NCBI GenBank assembly: GCA_946807835.1
Contig: OX327706.1
Location: 24,417,001-24,481,000, forward strand
Source of the DNA: Ailanthus altissimus
Taxonomy: Eukaryota > Streptophyta > Magnoliopsida > Sapindales > Simaroubaceae
DNA: 64,000 nt
Reading direction: 5' to 3'
Positions 45,791 to 57,575 of this stretch are shown here, in pieces (the first letter of the stretch is position 1; each line of letters starts with the position of its first letter). A program made the translations under genes and the position numbers. Under the pieces are notes generated by a model. The model was not told the origin of the DNA and searched no databases. It saw nothing but the letters and a program-made list of their open reading frames with translations.

Positions 45791-47180
45791 GGAGCCAATT
45801 GGAGATCCGAAGCCACTTGCAAGTGTGTTTTTTTTTAAAAAAAAAATAGCAGAGGAGTGTGTCGAAATACAAACATTTTTTTATCTCTTTACATTTTTAA
45901 GATCTAACTTGAATGACAACATAACAGCAGAACTTAATAACCACTGGACTATACCCCTAAGAATATGAGTTTATGTTTATTTTAATGTTCTATTTTTTTT
46001 TCTTTCTTTCTTCTTTTGTTGACCAAATTGGCACACACGTGGAAATTGGAATGTGAGTCCAAGGTAAAATCCCTCAATATTATCTGGGCATATGTGTCTT
46101 CTAGTAAAAATCTGGGTTTAGCAAACTTTTCAGGGTTTTTGAAATTCGGGTGCACTCGAGTGTTTTTTTTAGTGCGGATCAGTTCGGATTTAACTTGAGC
46201 CAGGTCCAGGTTGTTTGGAATCCAAATTTTAACCCATAAATAAAAAACTTCAATTATAGCCGTAATTACAAATGAAATCCCAATTACAACCGAAACTATA
46301 AATACGTGGCTTGTCAAAATCAAGAATAGTTATGTAGAAGAATCTACTCAGAAGTTATTTTTTTAACTTGTGTGACTTGTCAAACTCCTTGAACTTACTG
46401 AATCATCGAGTTAAGAAAATAATGAATTCTTATGCCCTAGGCTTAGTTGGTAACCGCAGACGTAAAGATTTTGATGAAGAGTCCAATGAACAGAAGGCTT
46501 ATTTTGTTTAAAAAGTACCTGTATTTCTTTCTTTGGATGAGAAAGACTACAAGTTTGAACAAGATTAGAGAAAGAAATTGAACAAGTGATTCAAAAAATC
46601 GAGATTTCAGATTGAATTAATCTTAGTTCAAAAAAACTCAAACTCAAGAAACAATAAAATAAAACCCGTACTAAAGAGAGAAACTGAATTTTTAAAAAAA
46701 TTTCCGAGTTTGAGTTTTCTTCAGATTTCTAAATTTTTTTCAATCCGGTTCGGACGGTTTTTTCTGCAATCCCTACTCATGGCACCGGCAGCTGACCTTT
46801 TTACATTGCAGAAGAGCACCCAAGACGACATGATTTGGGTCAGTAAAAATCTCATCGCCATTTTCGACTATAGGACACCCATTGCCACGTTATAGCTCTG
46901 CCTTTCACAGTGAAGTGGGGGAATAGGCCATATGTCTTTAAAAAAAAAGTAGGGTTATTATTGGCATTTCGATAAATTTTCTGTCAATCAATTCTTATAT
47001 GATCACACTTCCATTCATACTAGTATTTTCCACTAAATCTAATTAAATTGTAACTAAAATTCAATTTGATTTACTTTTTAACTGAGTCGTTAAATTTATT
47101 CATCAGTTTGCGTAAGTGTAAATTCCTAACTAAATAAATTAGATAAATCTTACTTTGTTCATTCTTAGAATAATTTAATC

Positions 47181-47239
47181 GGCTAGAATGTACGGCTGTT
47201 AACCACAAAATTGAAGGTTCATGCCCTTCTTCTAGGCCC
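47181..47239 (+). pseudogene. tRNA-Asn(GUU) pseudogene lacking the D arm
   Basis: The stretch contains an anticodon stem-loop CGGCTGTTAACCACAA with GTT at the anticodon, a T-arm with the GGTTC box (GGTTCATGCCC) and a 3' acceptor strand TTCTAGGCC that pairs with GGCTAGAA at the start. This matches nuclear tRNA-Asn in order, but the D arm is missing and the T stem is mismatched, so it should not fold as a working tRNA. It could also be the head of a short tRNA-derived repeat. Confidence 0.6.
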
Positions 47240-47769
47240 TAAATTTTTTTAGCCATCTGCTCTTGGTCCTTTTGCGAACATATTCTTAGTGCTCAGGAAT
47301 TAAAAGTTACCAACCTACGCCTAGGAACCAATACTCGTACAAACGTAAATACATTTCCTGTAGAAGCTAAAGCTACATTTTCACATGACCGTCATGTCAC
47401 TTCTTGCTGTGAAGTGGGCCTTTTGCTCACAGCACCTCATTAATGGCTTCCGGTTCCTTTATGACCCTGTTCCATCTTTTCATCCAAATTCCTCTTTCTA
47501 TATATATACTTTTACAGTTAAGTATCTGAGGCAATAGCTCACTCTCTTTTTCAAAACCCCTTTGTCTTACTATTTTCTCTTCAATTTTAGATCAATCAAT
47601 CTATTCCATCATCAACATAACCAAGGCCAAAAGAACCAAACACCCTACTTTTCCAGTAATTTGATGCATTGTAACTGTCTTAAGAAAAGGCTTTTGATCC
47701 CGTTGATGGGTACATAGCCTATTGATTCAAATTTCATTTTTATTTTCCCCATCTTGTCTAAATTTAAAA

Positions 47770-49842
47770 ATGAGAAACAACAACAGACTTTTAGGAAGCG
47801 TCGTGCGCGGAGCTCACGCTCCAGCGAGCTTCAATGCTAACATTCACGAAGCTGCGGACATGTACGTGCTGGCGGGACAGCTTGAGCACACAAGGCTGAA
47901 CTGGCTTCGTCAGCAACAAAACGCTAACGTGGTCCAAAACGACTACACTCAGTCATTAGGCCGTCTGCCGGAGCTTGTGGGTCTGTTTGACATCAGCTCG
48001 TCAGCTGATGCTGATGTGTTTGGTTGGCAGGGTAAGCCTGACAGTTATCTGGATGATGATGGCATCAACTTTAGCGAAATTTTTCGACCTGAAACTGAGT
48101 TTGGTGCTGAGAAGTTGGCGGGTATTAATAATGGTGGTTCTGAGATGGATCAGGGTTTCCGCGATACTTGTAGAGGCCAAGCCACGGAGAAAGAGTCTGA
48201 TGCGGATGAGGAAGGGGTGGTGCTGATTATAGATTCCGATTCTGAGAGTAATAATGACGACGACGATGATATGGTGATGCTGGATGGTATATCATCCATC
48301 ATAACTGAGAGAAACAACTTCAGCTTGTTGGATAAACGAAAAGCAGAGGTGTGTTTCTTTGTTTTTAGTCTGATCATTCTTTGTACCTTCAGCTTCAGTC
48401 TATATAAATAGTCTTAAGTTTCATTATAAATTGAATGTGTGGTCTTGCTACAAATTTTTTAACTATATATGTAGGTGCTGTAGAATCTTATTTTTTATTC
48501 TGAAAACTTCTTGTTTATATATGTAAGCAATATGCATGTGACTTATTTTTTTGCAGGTTAGAAGAAATTACATTTTAATAATAGAAAAGGATTTTATTCT
48601 GTAAAAGGGCTTGGTTACTGAAAATTTTGGTTTGACGAAGTGTATATGAAGCGTTTTAAGTTGATGGTTTTCAGTTTGCGGTGGAAGAGAGTAATTATCA
48701 TCATGAGAAAAGGACAAAAGTCGATGCTGCCTTAATATCTGATGGAGCTATGGGAACCAAAGCAAAGGCTTCAAGAGCCGATGCTTCGAAAGCGTCAGTG
48801 GGGAGACAGAAGCCAGGCTATAAAAGTGGGAGGGCGACCTACCCCAGCCGAAACCCTGAGATTAACAGCTTAGCCGAAAAAGTTAGTTTCAAAATTTTTC
48901 TTTCTAGTAGGAATATTCTTTTTCTTTTCATCAAAACTATAGCTGGCCTTAACAACAAATGTAAATAGCGTTGCACTGATCATATCTGTCAACTGTTTAC
49001 AGATGACGAGTCAGAAAATTAATGACGAGGTTCAATGCTTGCTAGAAACAATCCCTGGGAGTAACAAGGAGAACAATAGCAGGCTTGAGAAGCTCGATGA
49101 TATTATCATTTATACCAAATTTCTTCAAAATCAATGCATGGTAACAATAATTTATATTATAACAGTATATTTGTCATATCAGACCTTTGATATATATTAT
49201 CATTCTTTATTTATATTAACTTGTTTTACAGCAGTATTTTCAGCTCTTGTCTGAGAAATATAAGCATCAAAATCCGACTCCAGAAAAAAATATTAATAAA
49301 TTTGCTGTAATAACGGTAAGAATGCAGCTTATTCGGATTTATAAATCACTTTATGTACATTTTTAGTACCAGTAGCCAGAAGAAACAAATAGATTGTATT
49401 TGCTAATAATTTTTTTTTAATAACTAACTTGTGCCTTAACTCTTTATATGCAATAGAAGTCTCCTGGTTACATGGGCAACTTCGCAGCTAATGTGTCACT
49501 GTCAGCTGTAAATACTAATTTTGCATATCTAACGCAACAAACGACGGCTAATTATGTGCCAAATTATTGGCAGCAGCAGGCATTTGCCCCGCAAATTGCA
49601 CCTCGGATACCTTCAACCTCTGCAATTCCCATCCAGCGACAACACTTCTATTATGGCCCACCCTTAGTTGCTGTAACTGCTTGAACATAAATCATTTTAC
49701 CAGTTTATGCCATGTCCTGTTTTATATCACGCCGATATTATTGATGTTAATCATTAACATTGTTATATTGCAGCAAGGACAGCCCATTGTTTGGGATCCC
49801 GAGTCACTGAGCCTTCTCTACGAGAAGCTTTATTGTTCCTGA
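47770..49842 (+). CDS. Unrecognised helix-loop-helix-like protein, six exons
   Basis: Predicted exons are 47770-48348, 48675-48881, 49003-49140, 49232-49315, 49457-49672 and 49774-49842. All borders are GT/AG and every exon is a whole number of codons (193, 69, 46, 28, 72, 22), total 430 residues. Exon 1 starts MRNNNRLLGSVVRG and carries VVLIIDSDSES followed by an Asp run, which looks like a SUMO-interacting motif. Exon 2 is Lys/Arg-rich (a possible nuclear signal). Exon 3 reads like a helix-loop-helix: INDEVQCLLETIPGSNK, then LEKLDDIIIYTKFLQNQ. No normal bHLH basic DNA-contact residues precede it, so this may be an atypical HLH that dimerises without direct DNA binding. Exon 5 is Gln/Tyr/Pro-rich, as in activation domains. 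A transcription-related nuclear role is inference; I cannot name the family. Confidence 0.68.
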
Positions 49843-51136
49843 TGAAGATCAGCTCTCCGTTTATGGGATGAAGCTATCCTGGTCCGAAGTGTTCCGTGAA
49901 GTTGGCGAAGAGCTCTCTTATATGTTCCTCGTTTGTTTACTTTATGTGAGCTAAGTTTGCCTTGGCCAATATGCAATTCTGGCTCGTTATTTGTTAAGAC
50001 TCTTTTAAAAGTCGTTCTCCATTTACTTGGGTGTTTTATGATCTGGACAAGTTCCAGATTCCAGCTTTAACCCAATCACTCCATCCACCGAGACTTATAT
50101 TCGCATGTGTAATAATCCTATTACCTTTTCGAAGATGCGTTTTCTGTACTCATAATTTGCATTACTGTCATGGGCATGTATTGGTTTGATTATCAAACGG
50201 GAAAAAATGGCTGTGTATTGACTGCAGATTTGTTTATTGTCTATATGTTCGCAATATGCGTGATCACAAAAGATAAAATCAATATCTGCGAACTAAGGCA
50301 ATGTGAGGTGGGGATAGTTGGAGATGTGAGTTAAAAGGACCAGGTACTGTAGATCACATGTGCCAATTCGTAGATCTTTGGGATGAAATTACAGGAAAAA
50401 ACTTTTGGACAGTGCTATGTGGCTGAGATTCTTAACGGGTTTCAAAGGATTCTTGTTTCCGTGGATTCTCAGTTAACGGGCAATTCTGCATGTAAAATTA
50501 TGAGGTTGGGCCCGGCAATGCTTTTCGTTTTTTCCACTTAATTCGTAAACGTTTACAATGTCAAAAATTTTGTGGTACTTTTTCAAACAAACAAAAAAAA
50601 TATACAAAAAAGAGTTTTGCGAGTGCTATTTCGGTAATGATGCACCAGGGAATATCGTTGAATTTATGAAGGCATGCGTGATTCATATACCAAGGGAACA
50701 GGCAAGTGGAGCTTAGAAAAAATTGTGTTCCCGTGAAAATTGTGACAGTTTCAACACCACCTTTTCAGATATATATGCTGGTTGACTGTAATTCCAATGG
50801 TCAGATGCAAAAAAAATGTTTTGCTCCGAACCAAGGTAGCTGAAGCAATTCTAAGTTGGTTGAATTTGTAAAAACGGATATTTTAGATACCTCCATTTAA
50901 GGGATCTGTAAACGAAGATTTGGAACATAAATTCAAAGGATATATATATAAAAGTTAGTAGGCTACGGAGTTCTTCATATAAAAGCTCCTAGACCCGTAT
51001 TAAAATTTAATAGTGCATTATAAATTGTACAAAAAATTTAAAATAATTAGATAATATTACATAATAATATTGCTCATGATACTTGTTATATAATTTCTCT
51101 TTCTCTATATATATATATGATTGGTTCTCTCTCTCT

Positions 51137-51173
<37 letters not shown>

Positions 51174-51179
51174 TGGTGG
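49843..51179. other. 3' flank of the HLH gene and intergenic DNA with AT microsatellites
   Basis: The first 250-300 bases are likely 3'UTR. No further coding sequence is seen. Long TA repeats lie at about 51104-51118 and 51138-51170, with a CT run between them. Sequence related to the decayed element at 60300 begins near 51180. Confidence 0.5.
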
Positions 51180-52084
51180 AACATTTTTGTGTCCAAAATT
51201 CTTCATCAACTCTAAACATCAAAATCTTGAATGCAATGGTGATTCGTTCTTTCACCAATTTTTTCAATCATTTCTGTTGTTATATTTCAAATAATACTAT
51301 CCATACATTGATTGTGAAATTTGAGCTTTCAAACAAATTTGAAGTTCTTGAGAGATAAATTTATATCTCTATAAAAATAATTGAAGTGTAGAGATGAGTT
51401 GTTATTTGTCCTAAACTTTCCTAATGGTTTGTACTCGATTGCTGCAACCATAAAGTCAGTTAAGCCTGCGCCGATAATTGTTTTCAATAATGATTCTCTA
51501 ATGCTTGAGTTAATATTCAAGTAAAATATAAAGAGAAAGTAATTCATAAACAATATAACTATCTAGAATTTACTTATCATCGCACACGAGTCATGGTTCC
51601 TCATTATATAGGTGCCTCGGGTGGTTATCCCACATTGTGGGTACCTCATTATTCAAAGGTCAAGTGCATGATTTGACATAATGAGAGTTATTGGTTAATC
51701 GTCTCATACTCTACATTTTTCAAAGGAATATGGATGGCATGCTTGCCTAGTCTGAATTCTTCAGTATTGTGGGATATGTGGCATAACTTTTCCACCCACA
51801 GTACTCTATAAATGAGGATAGTTCTCGATCATTAGGAAGCACAAGTACTCTTTAAGTAAAAGAGCCTCAATATTCGTAGTATTGTTAGTTCTTGAATGAT
51901 ATTAAAAGAGCTTTGATAACAGTTTTTAGCTCATTATGGATAGAGTTCCTCAGTCACGACATCCTCAGTTGTGTAGTAAGCAAGGACTAGTTTGATATAG
52001 GTTTGGTGACTAGCATGAGTCGGCCTTAGATTGGGTCGATCGCTTTAGGCTAGTTGATTAGACCTAAGATATGAACTGTTAGCA

Positions 52085-53790
52085 TGTTTTAAGGTGTATG
52101 CTTGTGATTATGTACATATTGAAAAAATTAAATACATATATCATATACACGATTCGCATTGGAATTAAGCATATAATCAACATATATATATATATAAATT
52201 AAATCATTAACAACTTAAGATTACATAAATATATATTTGAAGAATTTCGGTAAAGATTTTAATTCTAGAGCTTACCTTGAAGTGAATCCTTGTACAATAC
52301 TAGTTCACAACAATTCGGTGGGATTGTGAATCTAGTATAGCAGCTATCAAATTTCCAACAATAAGTATTTAACCTTTAAACACTTTTGTTACTTAAGAAA
52401 AGAATAGATGAATTACTTTGTTTTTTCTTTTATTTTTCTTACAACCCTTAGTTTAGAAAACAAAACTCTCATTCAAATCTTTCTTTCTTTCTTAATCTGT
52501 ATTTCACACCCTTTGAATGAATTGATAAAATGTTTTTAGTGGTTGTTACAACACCTCACATGTTCACCATCCATCATCTCACTAAGTGGCCAACATCTAA
52601 AAACATGTTACGGTGACTACCTAAAATGATCAAATTAATGCACCATTATTTAATAAATGGTGCTCCATAAAATTAGGTATATATTTTCAAAAAATAGTGA
52701 AAACATGACATGACCTCCTTCATTATATATGTCTCTCACTAATAAATTAATATTTCATTTATTTATCAAATTAATATTAATTCAATTATTCAAAAACTAT
52801 TTGAATAATTAATATTATATGATTTAATTTTACTAACATGATTAATAGGTGAATTTATGGTAAAACAATTCATGGACCAAAATTGTGCGACTTGTCACCA
52901 TCTAATTAGTTAACAACTCTTATAAACTAATTAAGTGATGCACTTAATATTAAAGTCTAGACAAGTGTACAACCTGAGAAACCTTGAAATATATTTTTAA
53001 TTTGTTGAAATTTTTAAGATAGAACTATTCGATCTAAAATGCTGCCTTGGTGCACAATAAATACACTTTATATTGTGAGACTCTCTAGGTCCACGCCCGA
53101 TTTGTCATGTGGAACTCCTCCATATGTCCGTAAATCATACCCCCCACACACATTACATATATTACAAAATGACACGTTAGACCATATAAGTTGAGATTAT
53201 AACATATCTGTATAATCCCTCCATCATTTATATCCGGGTAGAGTGGAGATATAGATCAATGCTGTCAAATCTCCATATGCCTGACCGAAAGCTGATCTCT
53301 AGAATTGTATTTTAATAAATAATATTCGCAAATACTTTTGTGATATTATTTATCCCTAAGGTTAAACTCTTTTTTCGAGAATTACTACTTATGGCCATAA
53401 GACTTTTTGAAATACAATCTTAGAGCATTAAGATATATTACTCACCCAAATAAGCTGATAGATCTCATATCTATACACACCAAACTCCATGAGTATCAGA
53501 CCATACCCAGCAACACCCAACGGTTAGACCATAAAAGATTTATGACTTGTGTGGAACTAAAGTATAATTGATCACTCACAAGTCCATCGTGGCACTTAAG
53601 TTAAAAGACCACGAATACTTTTCAACTCGAAAGGCCCTCCATTGATGGCTTTTATGGGATGTTTATTGGAGATTTTAGTGAGTTTATCAGTACTCAGCCC
53701 TTATGGAATACTTGTATTTTTATACGAGCTTCCACTACACTCATGGTTTATTAAGATTAATCATTTAGACCATTTAGGTATAGACATACA

Positions 53791-53836
<46 letters not shown>

Positions 53837-54240
53837 ATTCTTCACTAAAAAACTCGCATTAGTGAAAATAGATCAGGAACATATTATTTGAGAACATATT
53901 TACATAATAACATTTTTCTAACTCCATTTGTAATTCTTTGCAACTATGTCATTACTAATATATTCTCAGGTCTTTGTCCCATTTCAGACAATGCTCTAAC
54001 TTTTTAGATTTTACTGACTCTTATAACCTGATGACTCTTATCAGAGCCAACTCTTAGTGTTACTAATTCTTAGCACTAATCTAAACTTCTTTAGACTAGA
54101 TCTAAATTCTTTCAGATCATAAAATGTCTGAAATGTTGCAAGCATCTTACCATATATAAAATATAATTAACGATTTAATAAAATAATAATACTAGTATAA
54201 ATATTAAACAAATATTCATACATAAAAGGATGGCTTTTAA
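52085..54240 (-). mobile_element. Element F: 2.2-kb solo-LTR-like repeat, left half of an inverted pair
   Basis: It begins near TGTTTTAAGGTGTATGC and is collinear with A and H. Shared blocks include GAGACTCTCTAGGTCCACGC near 53080, CCATACCCAGC near 53501 and TCGAAAGGCCCTCCATTGATG near 53628. It contains a pure TA tract at 53793-53831. The terminus that should read CCCAACA is missing, because the copy meets element G head-on at about 54235-54270. No coding sequence. Confidence 0.65.
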
Positions 54241-56365
54241 GCGATTTAATTCGCTAATTATATTTTATATGTGGTAAGATGATTGTAATATTTCAGATAT
54301 TGTATAATCTGAAAGAGTTCAGATCTAGTCTAAAGGAGTTTAGATCAGTGTTAAAAATTAGCAACGCTAAGAGTTATAAATACTAAGAGTTAGCACTAAT
54401 AAGAGTTACCAGGTTATAAGAGTTAGCAAAATTTAAAGAGTTAGAGACTTGTCTGAAATGGAACAAAGGTCTGAGAATATATTAGTAATGACATAATTGT
54501 AAAGAGTTGCAAATGGTGTTAGAAAATATTGTTATACAAGTATTCTCTCAAACACTGTATTTTTTATTTATCTTCGCTGATGCAGGTCTGTTAGTAAAGA
54601 TCTTATTATATATAAATAAGTGTATATCTATATTTGGATGGTTCAGATGGGTAATCTTAGCAGACCATAAGTTTAGTGAAAGCTCATATAGAGATACATG
54701 TATTCAGTTAGGACTGAGAGACTCACGAGGACCTCCAATAAACATCTCATATAGCCGTCAATTGAGAGTCTTCTCAAGTTGAGTAGTATTCGTGGTCCTT
54801 TGACCTGAGCGCCACGGTGGGCTTGTGAGTGATCCATCATACTTTGGTTCTACACATGTTAGAAACCTTTCATGGTCTGACCGCTGGATGTCGCTAGGTT
54901 TGGTCCGATGCTCATAGAGTCCGGTGTGCGTAGATATAAGATCTATCAGCTCATTTGAGTGAGTAATATATATCATGATGCTCCAAGATTATGTTTCAGA
55001 AAGTCTTATGGCTATAAACAATTATATCCAAGAAAAGAGTTTTATCCTATGGATAAATAATATCGCAAAAGTGTTTACGGATATTATTTATTGAAATACA
55101 AATCTAGAGATAAGTTTATGGTTGAGCACATGGAGACTTGACAGTGTTGATCTATATCTCCGCTCTTTTAGAATATCTATGATAGAAGGATTATACAAAT
55201 ATATTATAACCTCAACTTGTATGGTCTAACATGCCACTTTGTAAGGTCCATAACATGTGTGTGGGATATTATTTATGAACGTATGGACAAGTTTCATATG
55301 ATAAACCAGGTGTGGACCTAGAGAGTCTCACAATATAAAGTGTACTCATTGTGCACATGGGAAGCGTATTGGATTAAACAGTTTGGTCCGATAAATTTTA
55401 ATAAACCAAAAATATATTTCAGGATTCCTTAGATTGTTCATTTGTCTAGAGTCAAATGTTAAGTACATCACTTAATTTGTTGATAAAAGTTATTAAATAA
55501 TAAGATGTTGACAAGTGACACAATTTTAGTCTATTAATTGATTTACCATGAATTCACCCATCAACTTTGCAAGTAAATACTAATAAGGTAAATATAATTA
55601 TACAAAAATAGTTTTGAATAATTAATAAGTTAATTGATAAATAAATATTTATTATTAATTAAAATAAGTGGTCAATCATTATCTGTAATGGACTAAGCAC
55701 TTCAAATAGGTAATTAATATTGTTTGCCACTTTGAGATGTTGACTAGTACACTTGAAAAGTGGTGAAACCACTTAATATTATTTAATTCATTTCCATTGA
55801 TTCATACGGGTGAAACAAATTTTAAGTGGCCAATACTCAAATGCTTGGATATTTTATTTGAATAAAATTGTCAACAATTGTGAGTGGTGGTAGAGCACTT
55901 TAAATAAAGGGTTGAGAGAATTTTGCTAACTCCTTTCTAAGTTCTAAACAAGGGGTTGTGAGGTAACAAAGACTATAAACATTAAATTCCTCTCATCTCT
56001 CATAAAAAATAAGATATAAGAACCAAAAATTATTTTAAGAGTCAAAACATCAATTGCTAGAAACTTGAAGTTGCTATTCTAGCTTTATAATCCCACCATT
56101 TTTAGTTGTGAACTAGAATTGTGCAACAACACACTTCAAGATAAGCTCAAGACTTGAAGTTTGGAGTTCTTGAAGAATTGGAAAGCTACCTTCAATTCGG
56201 GTAGGTTTACTTGCTTGTTATTAAGTTTAATTAATATATGATCATTTATGAGATATATATGCATGATTGTGTAATATTGAGTGTATATTATATGTGATAC
56301 TTCCGTTACGTGTATAAATTTTTTAAAATCATACATACACTTTACATATTATACACCCACTTAAA
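54241..56365 (+). mobile_element. Element G: 2.1-kb solo-LTR-like repeat, right half of an inverted pair
   Basis: It is collinear with element C and opposite to F: GTGGTAAGATGATTGTAAT near 54280, TGGGATATTATTTATGAACG near 55261 and ATACTTCCGTTACGTGTA near 56290 all have partners in C. The start TGTTGGG is missing at the junction with F. The right end, near ATACACCCACTTAAAAAG, is degenerate, and target duplications cannot be shown. The small ORFs are not gene-like. Confidence 0.62.
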
Positions 56366-56379
56366 AAGTTTAGGCTCTT

Positions 56380-57567
56380 GGTTTGTTAAGCCTTCTTTTG
56401 TTCTTAATCTGCCCTGAACTCGTCCAATTATCTGTTCCTGACTAGCTGATCCACCTTTTATATAAAGATATAGCAGGTTTTGGTCGTGTAGTCGTGGTCC
56501 TTATAGAACGCGCGCTTTTTATTCTTGTTTTCCTTAGTCCTTAGCTTTTGGATATCGTCTAGCTTACTGAACAGCCCATCCTTGATTACCTAAAAAGATT
56601 ATATCCAAAAGAAATTTAAGGGGGAGATAGGAATTTTCATTATGGATCTTAGCCATTATGGGCGAAGACCTCCTCGATATAAACATTGCACCCATCCTCC
56701 ATAGGCTTTTATTCTCAAGAATACCTACTCGATTTGGGTCGAGACCACTCTATTCTCACCTCTAAACCGCCTCCTTTTTGGAGACCTTTATGAGAATCTT
56801 CTAAAATCTCTTTCCTAAGCTCTCATTTAGGAATCTAGTGCTACCAATATCTTCGTCTCCCATTTTTCTTCTATCCTAATATAGCTTAAGGCTTTCTCAA
56901 ATATAGCCGAGTAAGTTTGAATATAGTTCTCAGTGATGTGGTATCAAAACTTGTTTAACTATAACTCGTCTTTAAGTGTTTCTAGGATGATAAGTAAGTT
57001 GAACACCCTAAGTTGTATCACTTCTCTGTGGAATTTTCTATAAAAAATTTTGAAACTCTCATATTACCCTTGTTTGATATTTCTTAGTTGTTGTGGGTCA
57101 TTAACTTGTTCATAGGCTCCTCAAAAATGCTTCATGAACCTGACAGTCAATTAGCTATATAAAGAAATGCTCTTGTGCTTGAGCCCTCAGTACCATAAGA
57201 GAGTTTGTCCCTATAATTTTATGCAAAATAGCCTACACATTTAATTTACCTAAGTTCAGCAATAGATGGGAGATTAATTACCTAGTCTACATAGTGGTTA
57301 AGGTCCAAAGTCTCATTATAAGGCGATATAATAGGCATTCTGAATGTGGTGGATAACTTCATATCTCTAAAGTTATCTATGAGTGATGACCCTCTCTCCT
57401 TCTTGATCTCAAATTGCAAAGTTGATTCTCGCTGCTCTGTCACTTCTACGAGCTTTGCAATTCTTTGTTCTATCCTTTTAACCTTATTTTCTAAGGTTTT
57501 TTTTTTCACAATTTACCTTTGACTGTGCTTTTTTCCCTACTTTTCTACTTCGCCTTTAGGATTTGTT
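56380..57567 (-). pseudogene. Gag relic of the Tat-like element
   Basis: On the minus strand 57509-57285 reads as a coiled-coil stretch (KVKRIEQRIAKLVEVTEQRE) followed by FRMPIISPYNETLDLNHYVD. This is the entry to the capsid domain of Tat-type gypsy elements, where FxMPxIxPYDGTxDPxxH is typical. Beyond it, towards 56380, the frame is shattered by many stops. Capsid, knuckle and protease cannot be followed further. Confidence 0.55.
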
Positions 57568-57575
57568 AGGTGTCA

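Larger units (their letters stand above)
43958..47180. other. Intergenic region between the transposon nest and the HLH gene
   Basis: It has no intact gene that I recognise. ORFs of 60-113 codons (43999-44281, 44759-45025, 45982-46323) show no family motif and lack splice context. It contains the tandem duplication at 44530 and the LINE RNase H relic at 45530, listed separately. Around 46420-46560 a short coding-like stretch (MNSYALGLVGNRRRKDFDEES) ends in a stop and cannot be assigned. Confidence 0.45.

Noticed and set aside
45982..46323. Minus-strand 113-codon ORF starting with a membrane-like segment
   Set aside because: The N-terminal hydrophobic run is followed by low-information sequence. 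I could not link it to a family or to splice sites.
49663..49684. Stop codon at the end of exon 5 as the true end of the HLH protein
   Set aside because: A GTAACT donor 10 bases earlier and a good acceptor at 49771 give an in-frame last exon with sensible sequence, so the spliced form is preferred. Intron retention remains possible.
51104..51170. Possible CRISPR-like or satellite array
   Set aside because: It is simply TA and CT microsatellite sequence with no spacers, and the host is a eukaryote.
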